DNA of 32,617 bases from Nostoc sp. CHAB 5836 (GTDB lineage: Bacteria > Cyanobacteriota > Cyanobacteriia > Cyanobacteriales > Nostocaceae), in assembly GCF_020829445.1 (NCBI RefSeq), contig NZ_JAIVFV010000072.1:1-32617 (forward strand), written 5' to 3'. Both the position numbers and the translations under genes were made by a program. Shown one piece after another: positions 9,403 to 16,619 of this stretch. The notes under the pieces were generated by a model, which ran no database searches, was not told the origin of the DNA, and saw only the letters and a program-made list of their open reading frames with translations. Each line of letters starts with the position of its first letter. Within the stretch, counting starts at the first letter, position 1.

Positions 9403-9681
9403 ATGCTACAAGAGTTAAAGTTTTATATTAAGGTAGCGGTAGATATTGAGCATCGGATTCTGGCTGGGGGAGGTGAAATGCACTTTTACTGTGAACAGGC
9501 ATTGCTAGAAGATGGTAGTAAGCAGAGTGATATTTGGGCTGCTAGTTTTAGACCTGACACACAACAGATAATTTATGAGTCTATGGTTAATCTCCGTCCC
9601 CGACAGAATCGTTCAATGGAAATTATGGACGTTAAGATTAGAGAACAGGTTGCCGCAATTATTATGGAGTTTCTGGGATGA
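9403..9681 (+). CDS. DUF5674 family protein, copy 1
   Basis: Small conserved protein of unknown function with AVDIEHRILAGGGEMHFYC, then a QSDIWAASF segment and the NLRPRQNRSMEIMD motif, all diagnostic of DUF5674. It is clearly paralogous to the gene at 23241-23573. That copy starts MILLLRERATP; here the matching stretch (ILVEIIRVRATPEQIEQ) is encoded upstream of ATG 9403, but the only candidates for a start there are ATT codons at 9349/9352 after an in-frame stop at 9346. So either ATT is used, or translation starts at 9403 and the conserved N-terminus is lost. It overlaps the next gene by ATGA. The pairing suggests a two-component module such as toxin-antitoxin, which is inference. Confidence 0.8.
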   Translation: MLQELKFYIKVAVDIEHRILAGGGEMHFYCEQALLEDGSKQSDIWAASFRPDTQQIIYESMVNLRPRQNRSMEIMDVKIREQVAAIIMEFLG

Positions 9682-10040
9682 ATAGTGGCTTAACTTATGA
9701 GCAAGAAACCTTTGTGCAAGATAGTATCCCTGTTAGATTGGGAAAATTGGCAACTAATTTAGCACGGATAAGTCAAATTTTCAGTGATTCTACGCATGAG
9801 GATGTGGTCAAAAGCCTGATTAGAGAGACTATGTATTTTATTGAGTGGATAGCCCCAGATATAGATATTGACAATGCTTTTGAGTTAGCAAACTTAGGAA
9901 GGTTTCTCACACGCTGGCTGTTTAACTGGGAACAAGCCTGGAATAACACAGATGCTAAAAACCAGATTATTCAAGAACTTAGTATTTGGTCAGAGAGTGT
10001 TTTGCAAATGTCAAAATTACCTGCTGTACAACAATCCTAA
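9678..10040 (+). CDS. Partner of DUF5674, unknown function, copy 1
   Basis: A 120-residue, mostly helical protein that I cannot name. It begins inside the stop of the DUF5674 gene (ATGA overlap), so the two are translationally coupled. The same arrangement recurs at 22870-23573, and the two partners share FVQD/FMQD, RLxxLAT, a YFIEW...PD core and LTRWLFxW, so this is a real conserved family. No signal peptide, membrane helix or metal motif is visible. It could be the antitoxin, toxin or structural partner of DUF5674; the sequence does not say which. Confidence 0.75.
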   Translation: MNSGLTYEQETFVQDSIPVRLGKLATNLARISQIFSDSTHEDVVKSLIRETMYFIEWIAPDIDIDNAFELANLGRFLTRWLFNWEQAWNNTDAKNQIIQELSIWSESVLQMSKLPAVQQS

Positions 10041-10046
10041 CTGATA

Positions 10047-10394
10047 ATGACTCAATCCCAACCTCCATTACCACAACCCAAACTAGAATCTGCTGGTATT
10101 ACCTCTGACCAGTATTTTGAATTTACTCCCGAAAAACTAGAACTGAGCAACGGATATTTGGGTTATGGTGGACAAGACCAACTTGGGTTTCACTTGTCTG
10201 TTCTCACCAACATGGGATTGTTGACAGCAGTTCGACATACAAATTTGTCGCTGTGGCTAGAAGCACTCAAAGGTGTAGTGAGGGAAAAACTACCGACTGT
10301 CAACGCCCAACCAGAAGTAGCAGAAGCAATGCTCAATCGATTTAATCGGGCGATCGCAGACTTGGAGGCAGTGATAGAGTATCTGGGACATTGA
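10047..10394 (+). CDS. Conserved small hypothetical protein
   Basis: 115 residues, starting six bases after the partner gene stop, so probably the third gene of the DUF5674 operon. Visible features are a polar N-terminus, the segment YFEFTPEKLELSNGYLGYGGQDQLGFHLSVLTNMGL, and a helical C-terminus ending in AMLNRFNRAIADLEAVIEYL. The codon use and balanced composition support a real gene. I do not recognise a domain and no function is proposed. The second DUF5674 module at 22.9-23.6 kb does not carry this gene. Confidence 0.65.
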   Translation: MTQSQPPLPQPKLESAGITSDQYFEFTPEKLELSNGYLGYGGQDQLGFHLSVLTNMGLLTAVRHTNLSLWLEALKGVVREKLPTVNAQPEVAEAMLNRFNRAIADLEAVIEYLGH

Positions 10395-10450
10395 CACTCT
10401 CTTGACTGCGAAACTAACGCAAGCGCTCAGTTTCACAGTCAGGAGAGTGT
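10394..10450 (+). terminator. Long imperfect hairpin after the DUF5674 operon
   Basis: Long inverted repeat: ACACTCTC-TTGACTG-C-GAAACT pairs with AGTTTC-A-CAGTCA-GGAGAGTGT, about 22 paired bases with an apical loop of roughly a dozen. It begins at the stop codon of the preceding gene. No T tract follows, so it may be a terminator or an RNA-stabilising structure. Confidence 0.5.
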
Positions 10451-10465
10451 TAAACATCAGGTGTA

Positions 10466-10672
10466 GGGGCGTGAGTATTATTGGAACAGAAAACCGGGTT
10501 AAGCTCAAAATCCTTATTGCATAAGGATTTTATTGAATGTTGTAGTAGCTCACTTTTCAACTTACCAATTACGCAATGACGATAAATCAAGAGTTTCAGC
10601 ACCGAATTTTTTTTGTAGTATTTATGTAATGCTTCTTATCCTGGTTTTCTGTTCCGATGATACTCACGCCCC
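10466..10672. mobile_element. MITE-like element, 207 bp with 30-bp inverted ends
   Basis: The ends at 10466-10495 and 10643-10672 are inverted copies matching at 28 of 30 positions, beginning GGGGCGTGAGTAT and ending GGAACAGAAAACC. Inside lies a perfect 11-bp hairpin (10507-10517 with 10521-10531, loop TGC) followed by Ts. There is no coding capacity, so it looks like a non-autonomous derivative of a cyanobacterial insertion sequence. No clear target duplication is seen. It also fills the gene-free stretch between 10395 and 10689. Confidence 0.65.
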
Positions 10673-10689
10673 AAAATACAAAATTTTCC

Positions 10690-12096
10690 TCACCACTTGC
10701 TACAGCAATAAAGTTGTTGTGAAGCTCGACTATAAGCAACGTACAATAGCTTATTACGCATCACAATATCCCGACATCCAAAAATATTAGATGTATCAAC
10801 AAAGCAATTAGGAAATGTCCCGCCTTGAGATTGATGTACAGTAATTGCATAACCGTACTGTAGTCGGTGCATTAAGCTCCCTTTAACAACGAGATTGTAA
10901 TTTTCTAAAAACTCGTAATATTCTCGCCATGCATGACTTCTCTGTTTAGCTGGTAGTTGAAAAATTCCTTTTTTCGCCTCGGCAACTGCAAACTTAATTA
11001 AATCCCAGCTATCGGGATGAATCATGGACAAACGTGCTTCTTTTCCCAAATCATTTTTAACTTCTATCCGATAAATTTTAAAAGAACTATGTACTAAATA
11101 GTGTCTACTACCGGAATACTCCTTGAAATCTGTAACCTCACATTCCGCGCATGAATGCATAAATATGTCTTTCTTACTGCTGGACTCTGATTGTAAAAAG
11201 ATTGGTTCTTTCGCAAATAAAATCTCTCCAATCTCTATGGGTTCAGCATCAGGATAAAGTGCAGTCCGAATTTGCTGATTGAGAACATTAATTCTATTAT
11301 TAGTCCATGCCAAAATCTTTGCTGAGGAACGAGAAAATTTATAAGCATCGATAGCAGCTTGCAACCAAGTATCAAATTGCATCTTTTCAATATTCCCTCG
11401 GCTTAATAATCGCGGTGGAAATTGTGAAGTTAAATCCTGCCGCAAGGCTGTGACATATTCAGCTATAGCCCCGGAATATCTCATGACCTGGGTAAGTTCC
11501 ATGCCTTGGGGTAAGCTAAAAATAGGAGAATAATCAACATTGTCTTCTATGGGTGGTAATTGCGCCGGATCTCCCATGAAAATAGTCGGAGTTCGAGCCG
11601 GAATTAGCTCAAGAAGTTCTTGTCCAAGCATGGAAGCTTCATCAACAACTACTAAGTTAAATTCGTGATAATAAGGCTCAGAAGAATAAGTATTTGGCTT
11701 GAGTTTTTGTTTCCCGTTTTCATCGTACTCTCCAGGCATAACATGAAGTAAACTGTGGAGAGTTGAGATATGTACAAATAATCCTGCCTCTGTTGCCATC
11801 GCGTCTAATACGTGTCTGGCTTTATGGGTTGGAGCGCACAAAGCAACTTTCAAAGCAACAGTTTTATTTCCTTCTTGTACGTGAAAGCATTCTTGAAATG
11901 ATTTAATTACCCGTTGGACTAAAAATGTTTTTCCTGTACCAGCATAACCACGCAATACAAAGGGCAGATCAGGCTTGGAGTTATACCAGTCATGAATTAA
12001 ATCAAATGCTTGCATCTGGTCTAAAGATAATCCTGACCGATGTTTACTTTTGCTCCAGTTAGAGCTAATAGTTGTTACTGGTTTCAATGCACTCAT
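10690..12096 (-). CDS. SF1B DNA helicase, Dda/RecD-like
   Basis: 468 residues with a full superfamily 1B helicase set: GYAGTGKT at 50-57 (motif I), APTHKAR at 88-94 (Ia), VDEAS at 151-155 (II), GDPAQLPP at 175-182 (III), YAITVHQSQGGTF near 416-428 (V) and LLYVAYSRA near 450-458 (VI). The compact size without RecD2 N-terminal domains resembles phage T4 Dda-type 5'-3' helicases used in replication and recombination. ATG 12096 directly abuts GAGGAG, which is too close; TTG three codons further in has better spacing, so the start is uncertain by a few residues. It lies 49 bases behind the winged-helix gene on the same strand, a likely replication operon. Confidence 0.88.
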   Translation of the reverse strand: MSALKPVTTISSNWSKSKHRSGLSLDQMQAFDLIHDWYNSKPDLPFVLRGYAGTGKTFLVQRVIKSFQECFHVQEGNKTVALKVALCAPTHKARHVLDAMATEAGLFVHISTLHSLLHVMPGEYDENGKQKLKPNTYSSEPYYHEFNLVVVDEASMLGQELLELIPARTPTIFMGDPAQLPPIEDNVDYSPIFSLPQGMELTQVMRYSGAIAEYVTALRQDLTSQFPPRLLSRGNIEKMQFDTWLQAAIDAYKFSRSSAKILAWTNNRINVLNQQIRTALYPDAEPIEIGEILFAKEPIFLQSESSSKKDIFMHSCAECEVTDFKEYSGSRHYLVHSSFKIYRIEVKNDLGKEARLSMIHPDSWDLIKFAVAEAKKGIFQLPAKQRSHAWREYYEFLENYNLVVKGSLMHRLQYGYAITVHQSQGGTFPNCFVDTSNIFGCRDIVMRNKLLYVAYSRASQQLYCCSKW

Positions 12097-12145
12097 CTCC
12101 TCAAATAAATCAAAAGTGTAAGAATTTAGCGCCCACGTTTTTGTT

Positions 12146-12850
12146 CTAAGTAAGCGTAGGCTTTAAAAAAAGTGTAGTCTCTTCAAGTGATAACCACTCT
12201 CTTGCGATCGCTTTGGGATCAATTTCAGTCCGTGGGACTTTGTAACCAGTAATTTGATCAAAAATTGACACAGCAGAACGCCATTCAGATTTATTTTTCA
12301 TGGCAAAATTGAACTTATTCAAAAACTGCTGTTTGCTCGGTGTGTCCATCGCTAAGAAGTAATTCAAGCGCTTTGAATCAATTTGGTTTTCTCTATATTG
12401 TTCTTCTAATAGAGGGGTTGATTCACCACCCCTGGTTGAACCACCTCCGGTTGAACCACCTCCGGCTAGCACACCCCTGGTTGCGCCACCCCCTGAAAAC
12501 AAGTCACTGGTCAATTCTGCTTGTGGTAATGATTTGCGGAAAGCGATCGCGTCTAGGGTGTTTTTAAAAATGTGATACTCAAAATCAAATAATCCTGCTT
12601 CGGTACGGATTTTTCTTCGGACTAAATAGTTTTGACTTTCCGCAGTTTTCAGAATTTTACGTAATTTATCCCGACCGTAACCCAAAGCTTTTTGAAGAGA
12701 AATGAAATTCACCTCCCAGCCTTCAGTGTGTGATGTCATCCAGCAAATTAATCTGAATGTGCCATCATCTATTTCGGAGTTACGGATTAAGGCATTAGAT
12801 ACTGGTGTGTAATGCGTATTGAGAGATTTCCCGGCTATAACTTTGCTCAT
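12146..12850 (-). CDS. Winged-helix replication-initiation-type protein
   Basis: 234 residues. The N-terminal 100 residues match the helix-turn-helix seen in phage/plasmid replisome organisers (HTH_36 type): YTPVSNALIRNSEIDDGTF, then GWEVNFISLQKALGYGRDKLRKILKTAE, then the wing YLVRRKIRTEAGLFDFEY. Residues about 119-146 are a Gly/Thr/Ser-rich linker made by short DNA repeats, followed by a helical C-terminus rich in Lys, Trp and Phe. The start at 12850 has GGGAGAA about 8 bases upstream. It sits directly before the Dda-like helicase, so a role in loading replication proteins of the host plasmid is likely. The exact function is inferred from domain type and neighbour. Confidence 0.7.
   Translation of the reverse strand: MSKVIAGKSLNTHYTPVSNALIRNSEIDDGTFRLICWMTSHTEGWEVNFISLQKALGYGRDKLRKILKTAESQNYLVRRKIRTEAGLFDFEYHIFKNTLDAIAFRKSLPQAELTSDLFSGGGATRGVLAGGGSTGGGSTRGGESTPLLEEQYRENQIDSKRLNYFLAMDTPSKQQFLNKFNFAMKNKSEWRSAVSIFDQITGYKVPRTEIDPKAIAREWLSLEETTLFLKPTLT
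12434..12463 (-). repeat. 15-bp tandem repeat inside the linker of the winged-helix gene
   Basis: GGTTGAACCACCTCC occurs twice back to back, with degenerate copies on both sides between about 12417 and 12490. On the coding strand it encodes GGGST-type pentapeptides, giving a flexible linker. Unit length is a multiple of three, so copy-number change keeps the frame. Confidence 0.75.
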
Positions 12851-13093
12851 AAGTTATTCTCCCTCTGCTGTACTAATCCAAAAAACTTCTTGTCCAAGAA
12901 AATAGCTATGCTCTCAAGATTGTTTAAACTCATAAGTTGAAATTTCTCTACAAACAGATTTATTTTGTAAGCAGTGAAGTTATCCTTTGTTATTCGAGTA
13001 CATATCGCGTCTATGACAGCATTCAAACTTCGTGTCAGATACTTATTTGATGGAAGTATTTTAGATTGGTGGCAGGAGTGCTTTATCTAGCTT

Positions 13094-13121
13094 CAATACT
13101 ATCATATTATTTATAGTATTG
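13094..13121. promoter_or_regulatory. Palindromic operator upstream of the XRE regulator
   Basis: CAATACTAT (13094-13102) and ATAGTATTG (13113-13121) are perfect inverted 9-mers separated by 10 bases. A further near copy, GTAGTATTG, lies at 13162-13170 beyond the -10 box. Position between the divergent winged-helix gene and the XRE gene suggests autoregulation and control of both. Confidence 0.55.
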
Positions 13122-13127
13122 CGATTA

Positions 13128-13154
13128 TTGAAGCAAAGTTATTTAGACTATAAT
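13128..13154 (+). promoter_or_regulatory. Promoter of the small XRE regulator
   Basis: TTGAAG (13128-13133), a 15-base spacer and a perfect TATAAT (13149-13154), about 28 bases before the chosen start at 13182. The spacer is short, but the -10 is strong and is bracketed by copies of the TAGTATTG motif. Confidence 0.5.
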
Positions 13155-13181
13155 ATTCATAGTAGTATTGAGGTTATGCCA

Positions 13182-13403
13182 ATGCGAAACAAAATCAAGC
13201 AATTTTTAGAGAGTCGAGGGCTGTCAGCTTATCGAATGATTCAAGATGCAAAAATCTCTGATACAACAGGGTATAAATTAGCAGCAGATTCTACTTACAT
13301 TCCTTCCTCCAAGATTCTGGAAGCTCTTTGCGAAACCTACAGAATTCAACCGGGAGAGATATTAGAGTGGTTTCCAGCAGAAGAGATGGGCAAAGATAGC
13401 TGA
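13182..13403 (+). CDS. Small XRE/Cro-type transcriptional regulator
   Basis: 73 residues from ATG 13182, chosen because GAGG lies 8 bases upstream; ATG 13176 is only 2 bases from it, and earlier starts would overlap the promoter. The sequence reads NKIKQFLESRGLSAYRMIQDAKIS, then SSKILEALCETYRIQPGEILEWFP, the pattern of a single Cro/CI helix-turn-helix domain with the usual final helix. It is divergent from the winged-helix and helicase pair and has a palindrome in front, so it probably represses its own promoter and perhaps theirs. A DUF2887 gene follows after 36 bases. Confidence 0.8.
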   Translation: MRNKIKQFLESRGLSAYRMIQDAKISDTTGYKLAADSTYIPSSKILEALCETYRIQPGEILEWFPAEEMGKDS

Positions 13404-13439
13404 GGTTTTTTCTCTCACGAAGCAGTGTTACAAGCGAGA

Positions 13440-14231
13440 ATGAAGACAGATACGATTTTTTACACATTGTTTCAAAATCTTCCCAGTGTCCTGTTTGAAT
13501 TGCTGGAAAAATCCCCTGTTGTGGCTACACATTATCAGTTTGCCTCCGTGGAAATAAAAGAGCTTTCCCGTCGCTTAGATGGGTTATTCTTGCCCAAGAC
13601 TGATTTTCCGCAAGATCCAATTTATTTTGTGGAAGTGCAGTTTCAACAGGATGATGATATGTACTGGCGGTTGGTGACAGAAGCATTCTTATACCTGAAT
13701 CAGTACAGACCGACCAAATCTTGGCAAGCTGTAGTGCTTTGGGCCAAGCGCAGCTTTGACCCTGGTATACCTCTGGCTTATCAAACTTCATTGGCACTTG
13801 GGCAAATTCAAATTGTGTATTTGGATGAGTTAGTTGATACATCGTCTGACTCGATTGGGTTGGGAATTGTTAAGTTAGTTGTTGCTGCCGAGGATGAAGC
13901 AGTAAAAAAGGCAAGAAACTTAATTAATCAGGTGCAACAGGCTCCCCAAGCAAGCCGGAGAAACCTTCTAGAATTAGTAGAAAGGATGTTGGTGTACAAG
14001 TTTGCAGACAAGAGTCGGCAGGAACTAGAAGCAATGTTTGGATTAACACAGTGGCAGCAAACTCGGTTTTATCAAGAAGTTAAGGAAGAAACTCAGTTAG
14101 AAACGAAGTTAGAGACAGTACCACGGCTGTTGAAAGTGGGACTGAGTATAGAACAAATAACCGAGGCGTTGGAGTTAGATATTGAAACGGTAAGACAAGT
14201 CATTGCAAAGTCGAGTGGACAAGATTCATAG
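13440..14231 (+). CDS. DUF2887/Rpn-like nuclease-fold protein
   Basis: 263 residues from ATG 13440 (MKTDTIFYTLFQ), the usual start of this cyanobacterial family; GTG 13425 is a weaker alternative. The N-terminal half carries a PD-(D/E)XK-type core: RRLDGLFLP near 46-54, then IYFVEVQFQ with the E-x-Q variant of the active site, as in Rpn/PDDEXK families associated with transposition and recombination. The C-terminal part is helical, with LLELVERMLVYKF and a terminal SIEQITEALELDIETVRQ helix-turn-helix-like segment. These genes occur in many copies in cyanobacteria. Nuclease activity is likely from the family but not shown here. Confidence 0.8.
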   Translation: MKTDTIFYTLFQNLPSVLFELLEKSPVVATHYQFASVEIKELSRRLDGLFLPKTDFPQDPIYFVEVQFQQDDDMYWRLVTEAFLYLNQYRPTKSWQAVVLWAKRSFDPGIPLAYQTSLALGQIQIVYLDELVDTSSDSIGLGIVKLVVAAEDEAVKKARNLINQVQQAPQASRRNLLELVERMLVYKFADKSRQELEAMFGLTQWQQTRFYQEVKEETQLETKLETVPRLLKVGLSIEQITEALELDIETVRQVIAKSSGQDS

Positions 14232-14291
14232 AAATGTTTGCTCTGTGATCTTTTCCCTGAACTGCGGCTACAGTTGGGAGTTGTGCTTTAG

Positions 14292-15134
14292 TCATGCACC
14301 AAATGGAAATTCTCTAATTTTCAGGAGTTTTGGAAACTCTTCAATTTCTCCCCCCTTTTTGTTACGGGTCTTAAATCGCTGTCCCCCAAGATGGGCATTA
14401 GCACCTAACTGTTTCACAAACACGGGAACTTTAGCTGATTGGCATTGTTGGACGATAGACTCGATCCATTCAATATTGCATGGTCTTGATAGGGGGCCAG
14501 ACTCACCTCCACAGATCACCCAGTTGGGATTAGGCTCAGGAATTACGTGGAATAATTTCAAGTCAATCTCTCCTAACAGTGGCTCACAAGATAAAAACCT
14601 AACTGCTGCCGGAGTTTCCAAAAGAATTGGAATTCGTTTATCCGCCATCGCCTGATTCTCGGTTGACGTTCCTAACCACACATTTGGTAAAGGAAAATGT
14701 TGTTCAATAAAGTACTGTTGGAGATTAATTAACCCGCCAAAGTTCTCACTAACAGCGTCCCAAAGATATTTTTCAGCAGCTTCATACCATTTGACCCAAA
14801 GCGATTGTTGACTGAAATACTCCAAAGCCCTAAGAGGTCGCTTTGTGAGAACTTGAAAAGTGTGCTGTGGTGAAAGAGCAATAACAGCCATCACCTGATC
14901 AATCCATTCAAATGGCACATTCTCGTGGAATAAATCAGCCATGCTACAAACGAATATCTTTTTGGGTTTTCTCCAACTTAATGGTTTAATAAGTTGAGAT
15001 TTGACAAATTCAACTGTCCCATCCCAGTTACTAACATTTTGGTATTGGGGGAATTGTTGGCAGCCGCTTGAAATTCGAGAACAGCCGACAATTATATTCC
15101 AGGTTTCGTCACACCATTGTATATTTGTAGACAT
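14292..15134 (-). CDS. Phage Gp37/Gp68 (DUF5131) family protein with cysteine loss
   Basis: 280 residues from ATG 15134, which has GAGG just upstream. Family hallmarks are IQWCDETWNIIVGCSRISSGC near the start, WRKPKKIFVCSMADLFHENVP, QHTFQVLTKRP, the PNVWLGTSTENQ segment, RFLSCEPLLG and WVICGGESG. The family normally reads GCxxxSxGCxxCYA, a radical-SAM-like cysteine cluster. Here GC is followed directly by QQFPQYQNV, so the third cysteine and roughly ten residues appear to be deleted in frame. The rest looks intact. It follows the methyltransferase-like gene by 14 bases in the same direction. The family is found in phages and mobile elements; its reaction is not established. Confidence 0.82.
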   Translation of the reverse strand: MSTNIQWCDETWNIIVGCSRISSGCQQFPQYQNVSNWDGTVEFVKSQLIKPLSWRKPKKIFVCSMADLFHENVPFEWIDQVMAVIALSPQHTFQVLTKRPLRALEYFSQQSLWVKWYEAAEKYLWDAVSENFGGLINLQQYFIEQHFPLPNVWLGTSTENQAMADKRIPILLETPAAVRFLSCEPLLGEIDLKLFHVIPEPNPNWVICGGESGPLSRPCNIEWIESIVQQCQSAKVPVFVKQLGANAHLGGQRFKTRNKKGGEIEEFPKLLKIREFPFGA

Positions 15135-15148
15135 AATTACCTCTTCAA

Positions 15149-15841
15149 TCAATAGTTTGTACTAACTTCACTACACGCTATCGCCCGAACAATATCGAAT
15201 ACTTGTTCTTGAGTTATGGCCTGCTCAGGGTTCTTGTAAAACCCAGCGATCGCCGACTTGGGACGAATAATAATTTGCTGCGTGAAAGCGCGTTTATCCC
15301 ACACAAAGCATGAGATGGTGATATTATCGGTAGCCCAACGAGTGCCTTTTTTGTCTTTGCGAAAGCAGAAGCGCGGCATGATTAGAACAAGTGACGGCGG
15401 GTGCTGCTGCAAGAAATCAGCCCGATCATCACAGGGTTCGAGAAAGCTGGTCAGGAGGAATGCGGCAACACCTACACGCGCTTTCTGGTAGGCATTCTTG
15501 ATAATTGGTGCAGCAAATTCCGCCTTATGTGGATTGGTACAGATCCAATCGCAATCGGGAAACTTAGCCCATGATTCGGCTAATGTTGCGTCCATTTGGT
15601 AATCAGCCGCCTTTTGTGAATCAATATCGTTAGTCCACATTTGCTTGGTGTAAGGCCACACCGATAGTAATGATGCGATCGCTCCATGTCCGACACATGG
15701 CTCACCAATCACACCAGATAAGGGAACATGGCGCAGTAGTTCAGTGGTAAACCACGATGGAGATTCGTAGAAGTTCAGAGGATGTCGGGTGACAGTTTCG
15801 ATGACGGTGATTTCTGGTGCTAATAATGGTGCAACAGTCAT
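15149..15841 (-). CDS. Phage-type adenine methyltransferase-like protein, altered motif IV
   Basis: 230 residues with a class I SAM-dependent fold: FYESPSWFTTELLRH near 25-38, IGEPCVGHGAIASLL at 45-59 (motif I, SAM binding), WTNDID at 69-74 (motif II), DATLAESW, and CTNPHKAEF at 101-109 in the place of the NPPY catalytic motif of N6-adenine methyltransferases. The second Pro and the aromatic are replaced by His and Lys, so catalysis may be changed or lost. Numerous phages carry such small proteins next to Gp37/Gp68 genes, as here. A frame ending at 15838 overlaps its start codon by four bases. Confidence 0.72.
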   Translation of the reverse strand: MTVAPLLAPEITVIETVTRHPLNFYESPSWFTTELLRHVPLSGVIGEPCVGHGAIASLLSVWPYTKQMWTNDIDSQKAADYQMDATLAESWAKFPDCDWICTNPHKAEFAAPIIKNAYQKARVGVAAFLLTSFLEPCDDRADFLQQHPPSLVLIMPRFCFRKDKKGTRWATDNITISCFVWDKRAFTQQIIIRPKSAIAGFYKNPEQAITQEQVFDIVRAIACSEVSTNY

Positions 15842-16119
15842 ACTTCATCCTCGCTAAATTCAATGTGGCTTAAAGTCTGAAGTTCAACAGCTAATCCACT
15901 TAAGAAATTTTGGAGTTCGACTGTTGCCAAATCAATGGATATCTCTTTTTCTGACGTATAAATAAGTTGCTTGTGATGCCCAAAGTAAATTTCTGTACGA
16001 GTTAAGTTTTGCTCTGTGTCAGTTAACAGAGTTAAAGTAAATCTTCCAAGTTTGCAAAAGTAATAAGGACGCTTTGGACTCCAAGATTTTCCGGGCTGCC
16101 AAGTGATTTGGGTTTTTTT
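15838..16119 (-). pseudogene. C-terminal extension of the upstream gene in the -1 frame
   Basis: A frame of about 93 codons reading TQITWQPGKSWSPKRPYYFC, then GRFTLTLLTDTEQNLTRTEIYF and ending in HIEFSEDEV. It has protein-like composition but no ATG, GTG or TTG in a usable place. It connects to the 183-residue gene at an A7 run (16119-16113) through a one-base backward shift; the slippery heptamer A AAA AAA is in the correct register (codons 155-157). The joined product would be about 248 residues. Either programmed -1 frameshifting, loss of one A, or a base-call error explains it. The fused end overlaps the methyltransferase start. Confidence 0.6.
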
Positions 16120-16583
16120 ACCAATGTGAACACTGATAGATGCAATCGTTGTTCAACTGGGGGAAGGGCTAGTGTGGAGGGTTGTTCTGGCTGTTGGGTT
16201 GGCTTTGTCCAGCCTAAAACATCCTGCATCCATGCGCGAACACCAATAGTCCCAAATGCTTCACAGACTAAAAGAGCTTGCTCGGAACAGTATCGACCAG
16301 CTTCATAAGCATAGTAATGAAGGATGATGCCAATTGCCATATCTGGTATCCCTTCTGTTCTCCACTTTTTTAGGTCTGCCCCTTGAAAGCCTTTATTCAT
16401 AAGCTTTTGAGCCAGTTTTGAAGGGTTTAGGTCTGCGCTTTCTAGAACCTTTAGGATTGCTCGATCGCTGACTCCAGCTAACCTCGCTGTCGCTTTCATG
16501 CTGGCTTTTCCCTTGCCTAATGCGTCTACCTCGATTTCTTCTTTAATCTGTTCGATGACTTGAGCAATTTCAATTTGTGACAT
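16032..16583 (-). CDS. Conserved plasmid/phage protein, possibly DNA-binding, slippery C-terminus
   Basis: 183 residues in the zero frame. The N-terminal part reads KGKASMKATARLAGVSDRAILKVLESADLNPSKLAQKLMNKGF, compatible with a helix-turn-helix, then IPDMAIGIILHYYAYEAGRYCSEQALLVCEAFGTIGVRAWMQDVLGW, a segment I associate with cyanobacterial mobile elements and antirepressor-like proteins. The last 26 residues after the A7 run look less protein-like than the alternative frame, so the natural C-terminus is probably the one ending at 15838. It opens the phage-like block with the methyltransferase and Gp37/Gp68 genes. I do not assign a function. Confidence 0.65.
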   Translation of the reverse strand: MSQIEIAQVIEQIKEEIEVDALGKGKASMKATARLAGVSDRAILKVLESADLNPSKLAQKLMNKGFQGADLKKWRTEGIPDMAIGIILHYYAYEAGRYCSEQALLVCEAFGTIGVRAWMQDVLGWTKPTQQPEQPSTLALPPVEQRLHLSVFTLVKKPKSLGSPENLGVQSVLITFANLEDLL

Positions 16584-16619
16584 AATAGTCTGTTTGCTCC
16601 TTAATTTAAAATCTGGGGT

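Noticed and set aside
10533..10790. Plus-strand ORF of 85 codons
   Set aside because: It runs through the MITE-like element into the 3' end of the Dda-like helicase gene on the other strand and has no protein-like pattern.
14203..14655. Plus-strand ORF of 150 codons
   Set aside because: It is antisense to the Gp37/Gp68 gene, which has clear family motifs.
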